Both the position numbers and the translations under genes were made by a program. A DNA stretch of 64,000 bases from Paulinella micropora (lineage: Eukaryota; Cercozoa; Imbricatea; Euglyphida), in assembly GCA_009731375.1 (NCBI GenBank), contig BJOX01000057.1, forward strand, positions 192,021 through 256,020, read 5' to 3'. The stretch's first letter is position 1. Each line of letters begins with the position of its first letter. A model generated the notes under the pieces. That model was not told the origin of the DNA and ran no database searches. It saw only the letters and a list, made by a program, of their open reading frames with translations. Below, in pieces: positions 20,333 through 29,869 of the stretch.

Positions 20333-21463
20333 GAGCAGGAGGAATCTGCGCAAGAACCTGAAGCCATGGACGTCGGATCTGGGGAAGATGTAGAGCAACA
20401 ACCTCGCCCTGACAATGTTCAGCACCAAGCGCAGACAGAAAATTCTTTTTCTGGAGGATTCGGCTCCGGTACTGTGGTGCAAACCGAGCGGCAATCAACA
20501 GCTACAGATTATGCTCAGACTTCCAGATTGAGGCAGCCGGTTAGCAACGATAAAGGACGCGAAACGGATCTTTTCATCGAACGTGGTCGCCCCTAAAATT
20601 CTCGACCTTCACAGGCAGTCGACACGAGGGATGTTCGCCCTGGCGGTGGTTTTCACCTGCTTAATGAGGAAAACGCACACGAAGGAAATATCGAGGAGCT
20701 GGATCGTTTCGAGCTTCCCTTTCCAGACGCTGGTCGACCTACACAAGGCAAGGAGAAAAAGAAGGACGATTTGAAAAGCAGTCTGGTCAAGAAACGCAAG
20801 AGCTACTTGCAGCCCCACGACATGGTGTTGGCAAGGGTGGAGTATGGCCAAGGAGGCGAAGCGGCACAGCAGCCAGTTTGTCTGTTCAAGGTCGTTAAGA
20901 TCTTCAAGGATCGGCACAAGCATGCTACCTGGATGAGGGTGCGATGGTTTGGGCAGGAAGAAGACGTGTTCTTGGGCAGGTACGTTGAGAAAAAAGAAAA
21001 GCTCACCGCAAAAGATCAGCAGGCCATGGAGAGGTTGCGCAGACAAGGTAAGGATCCCAATTTTGAGGTCCGATTCAAGATCACACCAGACGAAAACTTT
21101 TTCCTTTGCGCCGCGGATGGGTCCAACTTGGTACAAGGTCGTAAATTTAACCCGCCACTGATCGTTCAATGGGGAAAAGAGGTAGACATACTGACAAAAG
21201 ACACCAAAGAAATAAGGGACACCGTGGTAAGACTCATCACGACAGACGTTAGGCTCCTGAATCTTCCAGGTCTAGACATCGTTCAGGCTGTTGAGCACGC
21301 GCGCTCAAGAAACCAGCGCAGGATCAATGCTGTCAAGAAAGACATTTCTCAGATCTCTCAAACTTCGAGCTCCGAATCGAGCTCTTCATCTGAATCGGAC
21401 GATGAAGGCTCCTCCTCTGAAGAAGAACCGTCCCAACAAAAAAGCGACAAAAGGAAATTGTAA
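20333..21463 (+). CDS. DUF7869-like gene, C-terminal region with Tudor/BAH-like segment
   Basis: After a short acidic exon (about 20333-20595), the last long open frame (20771-21463) reads LQPHDMVLARVEYGQGGEAA, FKVVKIFKDRHKHATWMRVR and WFGQEEDVFLGRYVEKKEK. This is a small beta-barrel pattern as in Tudor, BAH or SH3-like readers. It then runs to a Ser/Asp/Glu tail and TAA at 21461-21463. Confidence 0.5.
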
Positions 21464-22920
21464 TGTTGAATGCTTTACTTATGAAAGGTGATACCCAATC
21501 TTAGGTGTTGGCAACGAAATAGGTTTGATTTAGTTTCTAGCAAAATATGTTTTGTCGAATTTGAGTTAGATTGTTATCAGCTCCTGACTTGTTAAAATAA
21601 CATTACGACAGAGAGTAACAAATTCAGCAAGCAGCGCCAGAGCTGGGAATGTTTTTTAGAGATTCTTTCATCAGTTAGACTGGGAGTCCATAAACTGGAT
21701 ATTGTAAATTACAAGCCGGCTGCAATGAGTGAGTGATCACAAAAAAAAGTCGGAGTAGACCCTACTCCTGAAAATATAACTTGCAAGGATATGGTTAACC
21801 TCTCTGAAATAACTGCCCACACGTGTAATTCCAGTGATAGAAATCATTTAAGCTTTGCATGGAAAAAATAAAGTAGGAAACTTGGTCCTCTGCGGATGGA
21901 CAATTTCCTCAGTTACTGGCGCCTTGGTAATTATCTACCACCTGCAGACAGCGGTAGACAATTACCAATGCACAACGACGATGATGTGGCGTGATTGGCT
22001 GCTTTTACGCGAGATCGAACGTACTACGGAATAATTCCTTCTTTCTCGGTCTAAATTCAGTGAGGTAAATATTCAAAATTACCTCACTGCATTCAGATAC
22101 GTCGAACCTTGATTTTTTTCTTTGCTTCTTCGGACTGGATCTTCTCGGTCCTTCTTCCTTGGTTCGTTATTTTGGTTTTTTCATCGCTTCTGCTCCAGCA
22201 CTGAAACAAGATCAGAAGCGCTGACAAAAGCACCGTCGACGTGGTAGCTCATGCCTCAAGGATTGGTGACCACGTTTACAGTTAGGACCAGACCACACTC
22301 CAGGCCCGCGTGGTAAAATCCCTACCTTGCTGTCAATATTTTCTCAACCATTTGTCTCCCATTCCCCATTGTGCACCCACAAGTACAATTTTTCTTGCCT
22401 TAAATATTTCAATCATCCTACTCAAGGAGAGAATGAAAGGCTACAAGAAGCTGGGTTCTCTGAGGATGAACTATTGCTTGTTGGAGAATTTGCAATTCCA
22501 AGTTGCGCGATTGTTGGCGACTTGGAATTGCAAAGACACTGCGCCTGATGACAACGTTACTCAGGAGAAGTAGCATTGTTGGATAAATTGATTTTGTCTA
22601 ACACTTCTACCTCGCCCGGACGCGGATGATCTAGTCTGATATTACAAGTACCACTGGCAGTCCTCGTAAGTTTCCACGTCGTGTCATGATACTAGCTGGT
22701 CGTATAACCTAACCCGTGGAAACATACGAAGACTTACACAGGTTGTACGATAGGCTTCTGCGTTACTTGTGCGCTTGGGCGTAGATTACTGTTGCTGTGC
22801 AGTCTGTTTGAGCTGCCGATTGTTCTTCTGAAATCGGCAGCGCAAACAGATGCGACCTAGTTGATCTTTTCATTAAGGTTTCCCCCCTCTCAGATACTTT
22901 AATTATATGCACACAAAAAA
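21464..22920. repeat. Non-coding region with a cluster of hairpins
   Basis: No gene is supported here. Inverted repeats lie at 21924-21968 (16-bp arms, one mismatch), 22058-22089 (11-bp perfect), 22489-22534 (18-bp arms, one mismatch), 22659-22734 (20-bp arms, two mismatches) and 22803-22850 (19-bp arms, one mismatch). The arm sequences are unrelated to each other. One local palindrome copy is at 21750. Confidence 0.75.
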
Positions 22921-23120
22921 AAGGTCGGAGTAGGGTCTACTCCGACTTTTCAAAATTCTGTACTCTATAGTTAACCCAACACAAACCAAATTTTTCCTAT
23001 CAATTTTTATATCTGTGATATACGAAGTATCACACAACTGCCTTTGGGAACCTAAAAACGAACCTTTTTGTAATTTTTCCTCCCTCCCTCCCCCGCCCCC
23101 CCCAAAAAAGCAAATCCCAT

Positions 23121-24010
23121 TCACGAAATAATTTTTCCAACCAGTTGGTGTGTCAGGAACGGTTTCCTTCCTAATAGCTGTTCATAAGGGGACATCCCTT
23201 TTCTTAGCCCTTGGGTGGCAGGCAGGATGTTGTGTAATGTGGTGGCCGAGTGCTTCATCTCTGCCCAGAAAGAAATGGGCAGGTGGGCGTGATAACGCAT
23301 AGCCCTCGCGGCCCCAGCCGTGATGCTCGGCAATTGGGTTACCATCTTTGTCCCCCGTCGCCGACGTCTTCCAAACACATAAAAGCATTCACCGCCAATT
23401 ACCCTGGTAATTAGTCTTAATGTGGTTAGCTTCCCGGGGAAATTACCCAAGGTCCGATCGGCCCCAAGCAATTTCCTCGGGAAACTAACCATATTAAGAC
23501 TAATTACCAGAGTAATTGGCGGTGAATGCTTTTATGTGAAATAAACTGTCTAGGTTTCCACCACTCTATCATCTCTTTTGAATTCTTGATCACATCTTAT
23601 TTCTTGTCCTCTATTTCCTGTCTGTCTCTCATAAAACGCTACTGCCTGCTTAATGCAGTCAATAAATTCATTCTTATGCGAAAGATAATAATCTTTAATA
23701 AACAACGAGTAATCGTCCGTAACCGAAAATTTGTGTCTCTTCCCGTGTATTGAACGTACTGACCGCGTTCCGGAGTCTATGTGTAGTACTACACCTGGCT
23801 TAATAGCTCTTTCTATCCTATTAGCCTTAAACCCAGGCAACTGCTTCGCCTTACCTATCATACAGGATTCGCAGAACTCTACCTTTCTCTCGTCTCCTAT
23901 TAGCTTTATGTCTAATGCATTTTGCCTGAGCTCTCAGCTTCTTAATGCTATAGTGTCCATAAGCATAGTGGAACAATTCTATATCTACCTTTCTAATTGA
24001 ACCTGGCTTG
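23121..24010 (-). pseudogene. copia GAG-pre-integrase and integrase, split by a MITE
   Basis: HHCC-type residues (ELFHYAYGHYSIKKL, FCESCMIGKAKQL) precede the integrase core: VVLHIDSGTRS (first Asp), SVTDDYSLFIKDYYLSHKNE and IRCDQEFKRDD (second Asp). A 160-bp palindrome (23377-23540) interrupts it. The core resumes with AMRYHAHLPISFWAEMKHSA and MSPYEQLLGRKP up to about 23121, where the element ends. Confidence 0.75.
23377..23540. mobile_element. Palindromic MITE-like insertion in the copia integrase
   Basis: Left arm CACATAAAAGCATTCACCGC... (23376-23452) and right arm (about 23468-23540) are inverted copies with only a few mismatches around a short centre (GGTCCGATCGGCCCC). The arms are over 65 bp. 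The element interrupts the integrase reading frame. Target duplication is not obvious. Confidence 0.8.
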
Positions 24011-24101
24011 CGGGGATAAGACACATATAGTGTTACCTCCCTCGTTTTGCCCTCTGCCTGTCTACGCTCCTCTCTTTCTCTCTTGGGGCTTCCCTCCCCT
24101 T

Positions 24102-25183
24102 TTACCCCACTACACCCCTACTCTGTTTCTGTGGAGGTTCATAACGCTCGTTGATGTCCAATATGGTGTCAAACTCGTCGTCCCACCTGTAAAGGAGGGT
24201 CGACATGAGTCTACCCCTGACAAGCACGTCCTTCTCCTCTATCCTTGGGGTGTTTAGTATTACCAACTGTCCATTCTGATGGACGATAGACCGATGATGG
24301 ATACGATCCATCCTGCCGGTCGACGCAATGTTCACGGGTAACCTGGTATCGAGGAGCATAGGCCTTGACACCGTAACTGGTTTGCCGTGTCCGTTGATTC
24401 GCGTCACTCTTGCCGTCCCCTCCTGTCCTATCTCACACTCTCCATTACCTGTTACTAGCTTGACAGGAGGTACGGACTTGACGTCATGTAATATTTCAGG
24501 GTTGCACGCTATGTCTCTAGACGACCCACTATCCTGAAGTATCGTGTTTATCCTATCTTGCCCCCCCTCCCCATCCAGCACTAGTGCATAGTTCTGTCTG
24601 CTGTTCTGGTGTGATGGTGCTGGTGGCTGTGGAGTGTTGCTGTCTTGGGTCTGTGCTGGTGGGGATAGTGTTGCGCGGGCTGCGTGCGCTACATACACTC
24701 CCTCTATCGCTCTCACCACGTCTGTCAAGAACTCATCTAGCACTAACTTCACTTCACTCACTCTCCTCAGTGTGACACCTCACCGTTGCTTTCTCTAATG
24801 CAGGTTGTCGTGAGTTGTTGTGCGCGCTGTGCTATGTCTCTAAAAGTGATGATGGGTGGTGTGTTGGTGTGTGGCTGAGCTTGGGGTGTTGGACCTGGTT
24901 GCGGCGGTGCCTCCCCGTCGTTTCCTCTTGGCCTTCCCGGTCCCTGCAACAGCACTGGGCAGTCCGGCAGATGCCGGACTCCCACTTACATCGTGAGTGT
25001 CTTTCTTGTTCTTCTGTGCATTGCTTTACATTCCCTTTGCGTGTGTACTGCAAATACTCAGTGTCTATTTCCTCATCATCCTGACATGCTGCCATTCCCA
25101 TGTCATGTCTTATCTCATCAAGACATCGTGAGTCATGGTCATCGTCATACTCATCCATCTCTTCTTCGTCTTCTTCCTCATCA

Positions 25184-25227
<44 letters not shown>

Positions 25228-25780
25228 CTGGCGTGTCGTCTGTCTGCGTGACGTGTGCTGATGGTGTGGTGTGAGGTGTCTGTGTGGTGGAGGTGGGTTT
25301 TTGCGGTGCTGGCCCTTGGCACCTACTCCCCCTCACTTCCCCCTTCGCCTTATTCTTCTCGCTCTCTCCCTCCCTCTGTGGAGTTTGGTCAGTGAATGTG
25401 GCGGTGAGGTTGTGTGGTATGACCATCCCTCTCGCTTTCGCATCCTCTCTCAAACCTCTCTCATCAGGATAATAAGGGGATTTAGGAGGGCGGAGGTCAG
25501 GGCTAACAGCTAAGTCTAACAAGGGGTATTCTTTATCTTGTTTCTTAGCGTGATATCCGCAAAATAGGTCATATTTCAGACGAGAAGCTTGCTCAGTAGG
25601 CCCCTTTTTGTCTTTTTCAAGGGAGATCTGACAAGGACTGTTTTTCTTGTTTTTCCCGTGACATTTAAGGAACCTCGGTTTGTCTCGACTATATCTCCCA
25701 ACGGTTGTTCCCCAGACTCGACATTCGCTCTCTCCGCTGCCTTTCTCCATCAGGGGTTTCCCCAGTTTCGTCTGGGACAT
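24102..25780 (-). pseudogene. copia linker and aspartic protease
   Basis: The protease core is at about 24480-24560 (ILQDSGSSRDIA, the D[ST]G active site), preceded by low-complexity linker pieces in several frames (24767-25780), including a (CT)n tract at about 25191-25222 that causes an Arg/Glu run. The downstream part (VLVRGRLMSTLLYRWDDEFD) leads toward the integrase. Confidence 0.65.
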
Positions 25781-26423
25781 CTCCCCCCAGGAAAACGAGT
25801 AAAGCGTCGCTATCGGTTCCTGTGTCCCCTTCCTGTTCTTCCTCTCTGATGAGGTTTACGCCTTTGTGAGACTTTTTGTTCTTAGTGTGCTGAGGTTTTC
25901 CCTTCTTCTTCTGTTTGTCTTTCTTGTCTTCGCTCTCTTGACTTTTCCTTCGGGATTTCTTCGCTGGGCAATACTTCTTTGTGTGGCCTTTCTCATTACA
26001 TTCAAAACAAGTGACTCTAAGCCACCACTCTTCCCTCTTCTTAAACTTTCTGTGCTTGCCCTTACCCCCATCCCCCTCATCTCCCTGATCACCTAACATG
26101 AGTTTTATCTCTCTCTTCTGCCTCGTGTTCTTGTCAGGTCTCTCCTTCTTCTCTCCCTTCCACTTATCCTTTCTCCATAGTGCCCATGTGTCTCTCGCAC
26201 TCTCTACTAAGTCATCGAATTTGGGTCTTAGGTTAGGTGGTAGGTTGAAATGTTGTGCTTTGAAATTCTCTCCGTATGCGGGGTGTCGTGAGAGCTTTGC
26301 AAGGAGTCCTCTTACGAGGTCATCCTCGTCAAAGGGATGTGTTCGATGACTTTCTACCTCTCCTTTCAGGGCAATATAGTCATTCAACCATGCATATACA
26401 TTTTGTCCTGGTTTGGGGTACAT
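25689..26423 (-). pseudogene. copia Gag, C-terminal part with CCHC zinc knuckle
   Basis: A capsid-type helix region (VYAWLNDYIALKGEVESH, DDLVRGLLAKL) is followed by the nucleocapsid knuckle CFECNEKGHTKKYC (CX2CX4HX4C). The knuckle binds RNA. A Lys-rich and then acidic tail follows. Confidence 0.8.
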
Positions 26424-26875
26424 GTCTTCGAATATCTGTGCTTTAATATGTTTGTGGACCCCCTTATTGAACCAAACTTGGCCCTAACTGCCTCTATTAG
26501 CTCTATCGGTCCATTAACTGTCTTAGTGCGCAAATATCGTACAACATCAGGGTGAGAGAAAGCGACAGACAGAATGAGTTGCAGTGTACGCATGCGTTCA
26601 TAATGTTTCTTCTCTTTCTGTATGGTTCTTACTCTTAATGTGTGTGCTCGTTTGGACTGTTTTCTCTTCTCGCGCTTCAGTCTCTTAGCTCTCTTCTCTC
26701 TCCACTGAATCTTCTGTTCGTCTGACAGTTTTGCCCAATCTTTCGGTTTGTCTACTGCAGGTGTCTTGCCATCTTCCTTTTTCGTTTTAGGTCTCGGTCT
26801 AGCGCCATCTGAGACGCTGCCTTCAGTGTCTGATCCGGAGTCCGGAGTGTTCTCTGACTCTGGCTCGTCTGGCAA
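26384..26875 (-). pseudogene. copia Gag, middle part
   Basis: An acidic then basic linker (PDSGSDTEGS, WREKRAKRLKREKRKQSKR) leads into a capsid-like helical stretch (YERMRTLQLILSVAF, PIELIEAVRAKFGSI). It ends by frame change into the next segment. Confidence 0.55.
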
Positions 26876-27156
26876 CTCCCTTCCTCTACTTCCATTGCTT
26901 TCGCAGGATCGTAGGGATATTTAACCTTAGCTTTAGCTGGGTCAAGGAACGCCAGCGTGACGCACTCACCATGCAAGGCACTGACGCCTCTGGCATAGTT
27001 CTCCATTTTGTACCGGAAATCGGAATAGTTCCGAGTGGTACCATCCAACTGCGGGATGTACTCCTGCTTTAAATCCATATTTTTCTCGGTTCCAAGGCTC
27101 ATAACCTTTAAGTAACTCCCCATTATGGAACCTTTACCGATCCCTCTCAGGATCAA
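26752..27156 (-). pseudogene. copia Gag, N-terminal part
   Basis: It reads QEYIPQLDGTTRNYSDFRYK, the copia Gag opening in which a substrate-like phrase precedes a helical capsid region. ATG candidates lie near 27123. The frame is lost near 26880, and the continuation is in another frame (26384-26875). Confidence 0.65.
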
Positions 27157-27169
27157 TCCGGGCTACCTA

Positions 27170-28010
27170 GCAAGACTGTTCACGCAAGATGGAAACGCAC
27201 TTTAATAACACGTATAAGTAGAAGAACTGAACCGCGGCGACAAAGACTGCCACGTCACAAAAATGACTAACTTAGGTGCTGGTCTGATGCGTACTGACTC
27301 TGACTAAGTTAAGTAATTATACGACTGATGTAATTATGGCTGGTAAGTGATGTATTAAAACCTTTCAGTTAACATTGGCACTATTGACTGTCCAGCCCTA
27401 TTGACAAATCAACTATCCAAGTAACGGTGAGTGAAATTGAAATAGCTATGACTAACGCTCAGCTCTATCACTGTTTTAATAGAATACTTGTCTCTTTCAT
27501 GCTTTGACTTCCTGCTTATCTTTACTATAATAAGGCTTCGTTATTACTTGAAAGCGGCTGAGGGATCGTGCCAACATTGGAAAAAAGCATTGCGTTCTTA
27601 ATTGATTATTATCAGTGGCACAGTGGAATTTATAAATATACAAAACATATATATATATAGATATATGGACTTATGTTTGCCTTCTTGTTATAATAATACA
27701 TGCTTCCTTTTCAGCTCTACGAAAAGCAAGCGTTCTTCAATTATTAATATTAATATTAAAGTCGCTCAGACTGGAAAATTACAGTATTTTTTTTTCAAGT
27801 TCGCTACAGCTACTTAGCCTTGCTACGATTGATTATTCAGTATTAATATTAGCGACGACATGCTGTTAGAACTATTGTTACGATAGTAGGATATTTAATA
27901 AACAGATAACTGTTACTAACGATATGAAGACTGAGGAATACCTAAAGTAGGGACTCCGTCATCTCCAGAACAAGGTTAACCGACAGACCGGAACGATCAG
28001 TATTGCCATT
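27170..28010. other. AT-rich intergenic DNA
   Basis: I looked for a copia 5' LTR here and found no repeat shared with the other end. (TA)n at about 27647-27665. No gene is supported. Confidence 0.5.
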
Positions 28011-28025
28011 ATATACTGGGTGGGC

Positions 28026-28034
28026 CGGCATATC

Positions 28035-28069
<35 letters not shown>

Positions 28070-28084
28070 NNNNNNNNNNCCCCG
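28026..28084. repeat. Poly-C tract with assembly gap
   Basis: About 43 C in a row, then 10 N (28070-28079), then CCCCG. A sequencing stall at a homopolymer is likely. Confidence 0.95.
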
Positions 28085-28512
28085 CCGACCAACCTCGGGA
28101 TAAAATGCAAATACGAACCTGAGTGACGGTCGACGCCGTACCCGTATTAACAAATTAAACAAAATTGTAGGTTGGGCCAAACGCCAACACTTACACCATG
28201 TAAAATGTTGGTTAATTTCCCGTTACGCCCTTCGTCGCCTGTTGAATCGGGTTTCCGCCACCCCATGCCCGAAAATTCATCCCCCTCCGTTGAGACCACT
28301 GCCCTTTATCCTCCATTCCCTGTAACCGGCCCCTAGTCACTCAAAGTCCGCCCGACCTAGTGTCGGTCTATATTATCCTGAGCGAGTCTTCTCTTCCGTG
28401 ATTCCGTGACTCCGTCGAATCCGTCGATCTGCTGCTCTCCGGGCCGCGCCGTCGCTCGATCGATATCCGCACGTCGTTACCGCTTCCCGTGCCCGGAAAT
28501 AGCCGCCGTCTG

Positions 28513-28695
28513 GGTCACGCCGAATCCAGCATGTTGAAGCCGCCTCCGTCTCGGTCACGCCGAATCCAACGTGTTGAAGCCGCCCCCGTCTCGGTCACGC
28601 CGAACCCAACGTGTTGAAGCCGCCCCCGTCTCGGTCACGCCGAACCCAACGTGTTGAAGCCGCCCCCGTCTCGGTCACGCCGAACCCAACGTCAT
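28513..28695. repeat. 40-bp tandem repeat, about 4.5 copies
   Basis: The unit begins CGTGTTGAAGCCGCC and ends GCCGAACCCAA. Copies are nearly identical except the first (GAATCCAGC). Confidence 0.9.
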
Positions 28696-28699
28696 ACTC

Positions 28700-29670
28700 G
28701 ATTTGATATTTCTGGCTTTTAATAGCCTCATAATGCCCTCTCGGTGCGCTGTAGTCTCGGTCGCCCAGCCCACTGGCAGAGGTAACGTAGGCAAGGAAAG
28801 GCTCTCCCGGACCTTTGCTACCCCCGCCAAGGCCCCTCCGGCACTGAAACGCCATGCTTGAAACGAACCTGAGAACTAATAACACGAATGATATACATAC
28901 CCCCTATCTATTCATCACTCCATCCTTTCTCCCCCCAAAAAAGGTTCATGTCCCCCTTTGATCCCCTTCGCAGCCCCCCTGTGTAATATTCTCACTCTGG
29001 TGCCCCCCCTCACCCGAGTGTCAGAGTTGCCGCTTTCCCGTTGCCCCCGTTCTCGTTCTTCTCTTCATCTTTCTTTTTCATCTTTCTCATTTCTGTCCCG
29101 CGCCCCCTCCCCTCTCACTATTATATCCTCTGACTATACCATCCACCCCCGACTATCCTATGCATCCTATTGACTATCCCTATTTGTTATTTCCTGTCTT
29201 CCTCCCCCTCGCTATTCTACCCCTCTCTATCTATACTGGATTAGTCAATATGTATTATTCCCTCGCTCAACCCGTAATACTATGCCCCTTGTATCCGCTG
29301 GTATAAAAGGAATATATAAAGTTCGATATCATCGCTCGTCACAGAGCGGAATGATATAAAGTCTTGTGCCAGTCCGCTTCCCAGTTTCCCCCCATGAGCC
29401 TATCAGGCATAAGACATGTATGCCATTCATTTCCCGATATATCCGCTATGCCCGATATGTCAGTTCGATATTTCCCCCATCACCCCGTAAAGTCGCATGA
29501 TATTACATATTCCTCCCGTGAGCCTGAAGGATATAATAATCTCCCCGTATTTGTATGTATAACCCGCGTCGTCACAAAGTGTACCTTGTTGGTATAAAAT
29601 GCATGTCGCATGCCCGTCACCGTACCTGTGAAAGTAAAAGTATACCGCTCCCCCCTCCCTCATCTTCATT
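28700..29670. other. Pyrimidine-rich flank of the viral block
   Basis: Rich in CCCC/CTCC/TTCC on the plus strand, with many GATATA and TATAAA words (GGTATAAAAGGAATATATAA at about 29300). No supported gene. It may be the left non-coding end of the integrated virus or host DNA. The boundary is not resolved. Confidence 0.4.
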
Positions 29671-29678
29671 CATCTTCG

Positions 29679-29823
29679 ATGCCAGACACTGAACTGGACT
29701 TTTTTACCAATCACCGGCAACCTGCTGACCCCGCCCGACGGCAACGCCAGGCCGAGAGAGAGCCATCTGCTCGGTTCGAAGCCGCTCCGCAAAAAACGGA
29801 AGAAGGCTCGTCGCGCGACTGCT
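29679..29823 (+). CDS. Tyrosine recombinase, probable first exon
   Basis: ATG 29679 opens a frame that, after a T6 homopolymer at 29700-29705, looks better coding in the +1 frame. There it encodes a Lys/Arg-rich NLS-like cluster ending at 29823. A GTACGT donor at 29824 and an AAAACAG acceptor at 29869 would define a 46-bp intron in phase with the main recombinase frame. Its size matches the introns of the viral ATPase gene. The homopolymer frame change may be a sequencing error or real damage. Confidence 0.4.
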
Positions 29824-29869
29824 GTACGTGCTGGATTTAAATTCTCGCAATTCTAATCCATTAAAACAG

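Larger units (their letters stand above)
17258..21463 (+). pseudogene. Multi-exon DUF7869-like gene (transposon-associated), with lesions
   Basis: This plus-strand gene starts at ATG 17258. It has a Ser-rich N-terminus, a Cys-containing region (QFQFCRACVRQIYG), the DUF7869-like core (PYLFIQMDNTNSDNKTHVFF, ISFLAAGHTHADVDQQFSWI), a chromatin-reader-like C-terminal region (DMVLARVEYGQGG...MRVRWFG), and an acidic Ser tail. DUF7869 proteins are widespread and repeat-associated in invertebrates, algae and oomycetes, and I infer a nuclease/transposase-like RNase H fold. Lesions: TGA at about 18218-18220 inside the Cys-containing exon, a frame change near 19100, and stops near 19498. It is probably a decayed copy. 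Confidence 0.6.
11201..22946. repeat. Dispersed short palindrome (arms GTCGGAGTAG / CTACTCCGAC)
   Basis: A 23-bp near-perfect palindrome with 10-bp arms and a GGT or ACC centre, often flanked by CACAAAAAA and TTTTTGTG. I count copies at about 11231, 14405, 14493, 14595, 14643, 14660, 16245, 16621, 17756, 17855, 18449, 20249, 21750 and 22923, some with point changes. They sit in introns or flanks of the divergent gene pair. I saw none elsewhere in the window. Confidence 0.85.
23121..27156 (-). mobile_element. Ty1/copia-type LTR retrotransposon fragment
   Basis: On the minus strand the order is Gag, CCHC knuckle, aspartic protease, GAG-pre-integrase and integrase, the copia order with integrase before RT. 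The RT/RNase H half is absent beyond about 23120, and no LTR pair was found. Several frame changes mark it as decayed. Confidence 0.85.

Noticed and set aside
28026-28084. Poly-C as a possible regulatory or telomere-like tract.
   Set aside because: A homopolymer ending in a gap is best explained as a sequencing or assembly feature.
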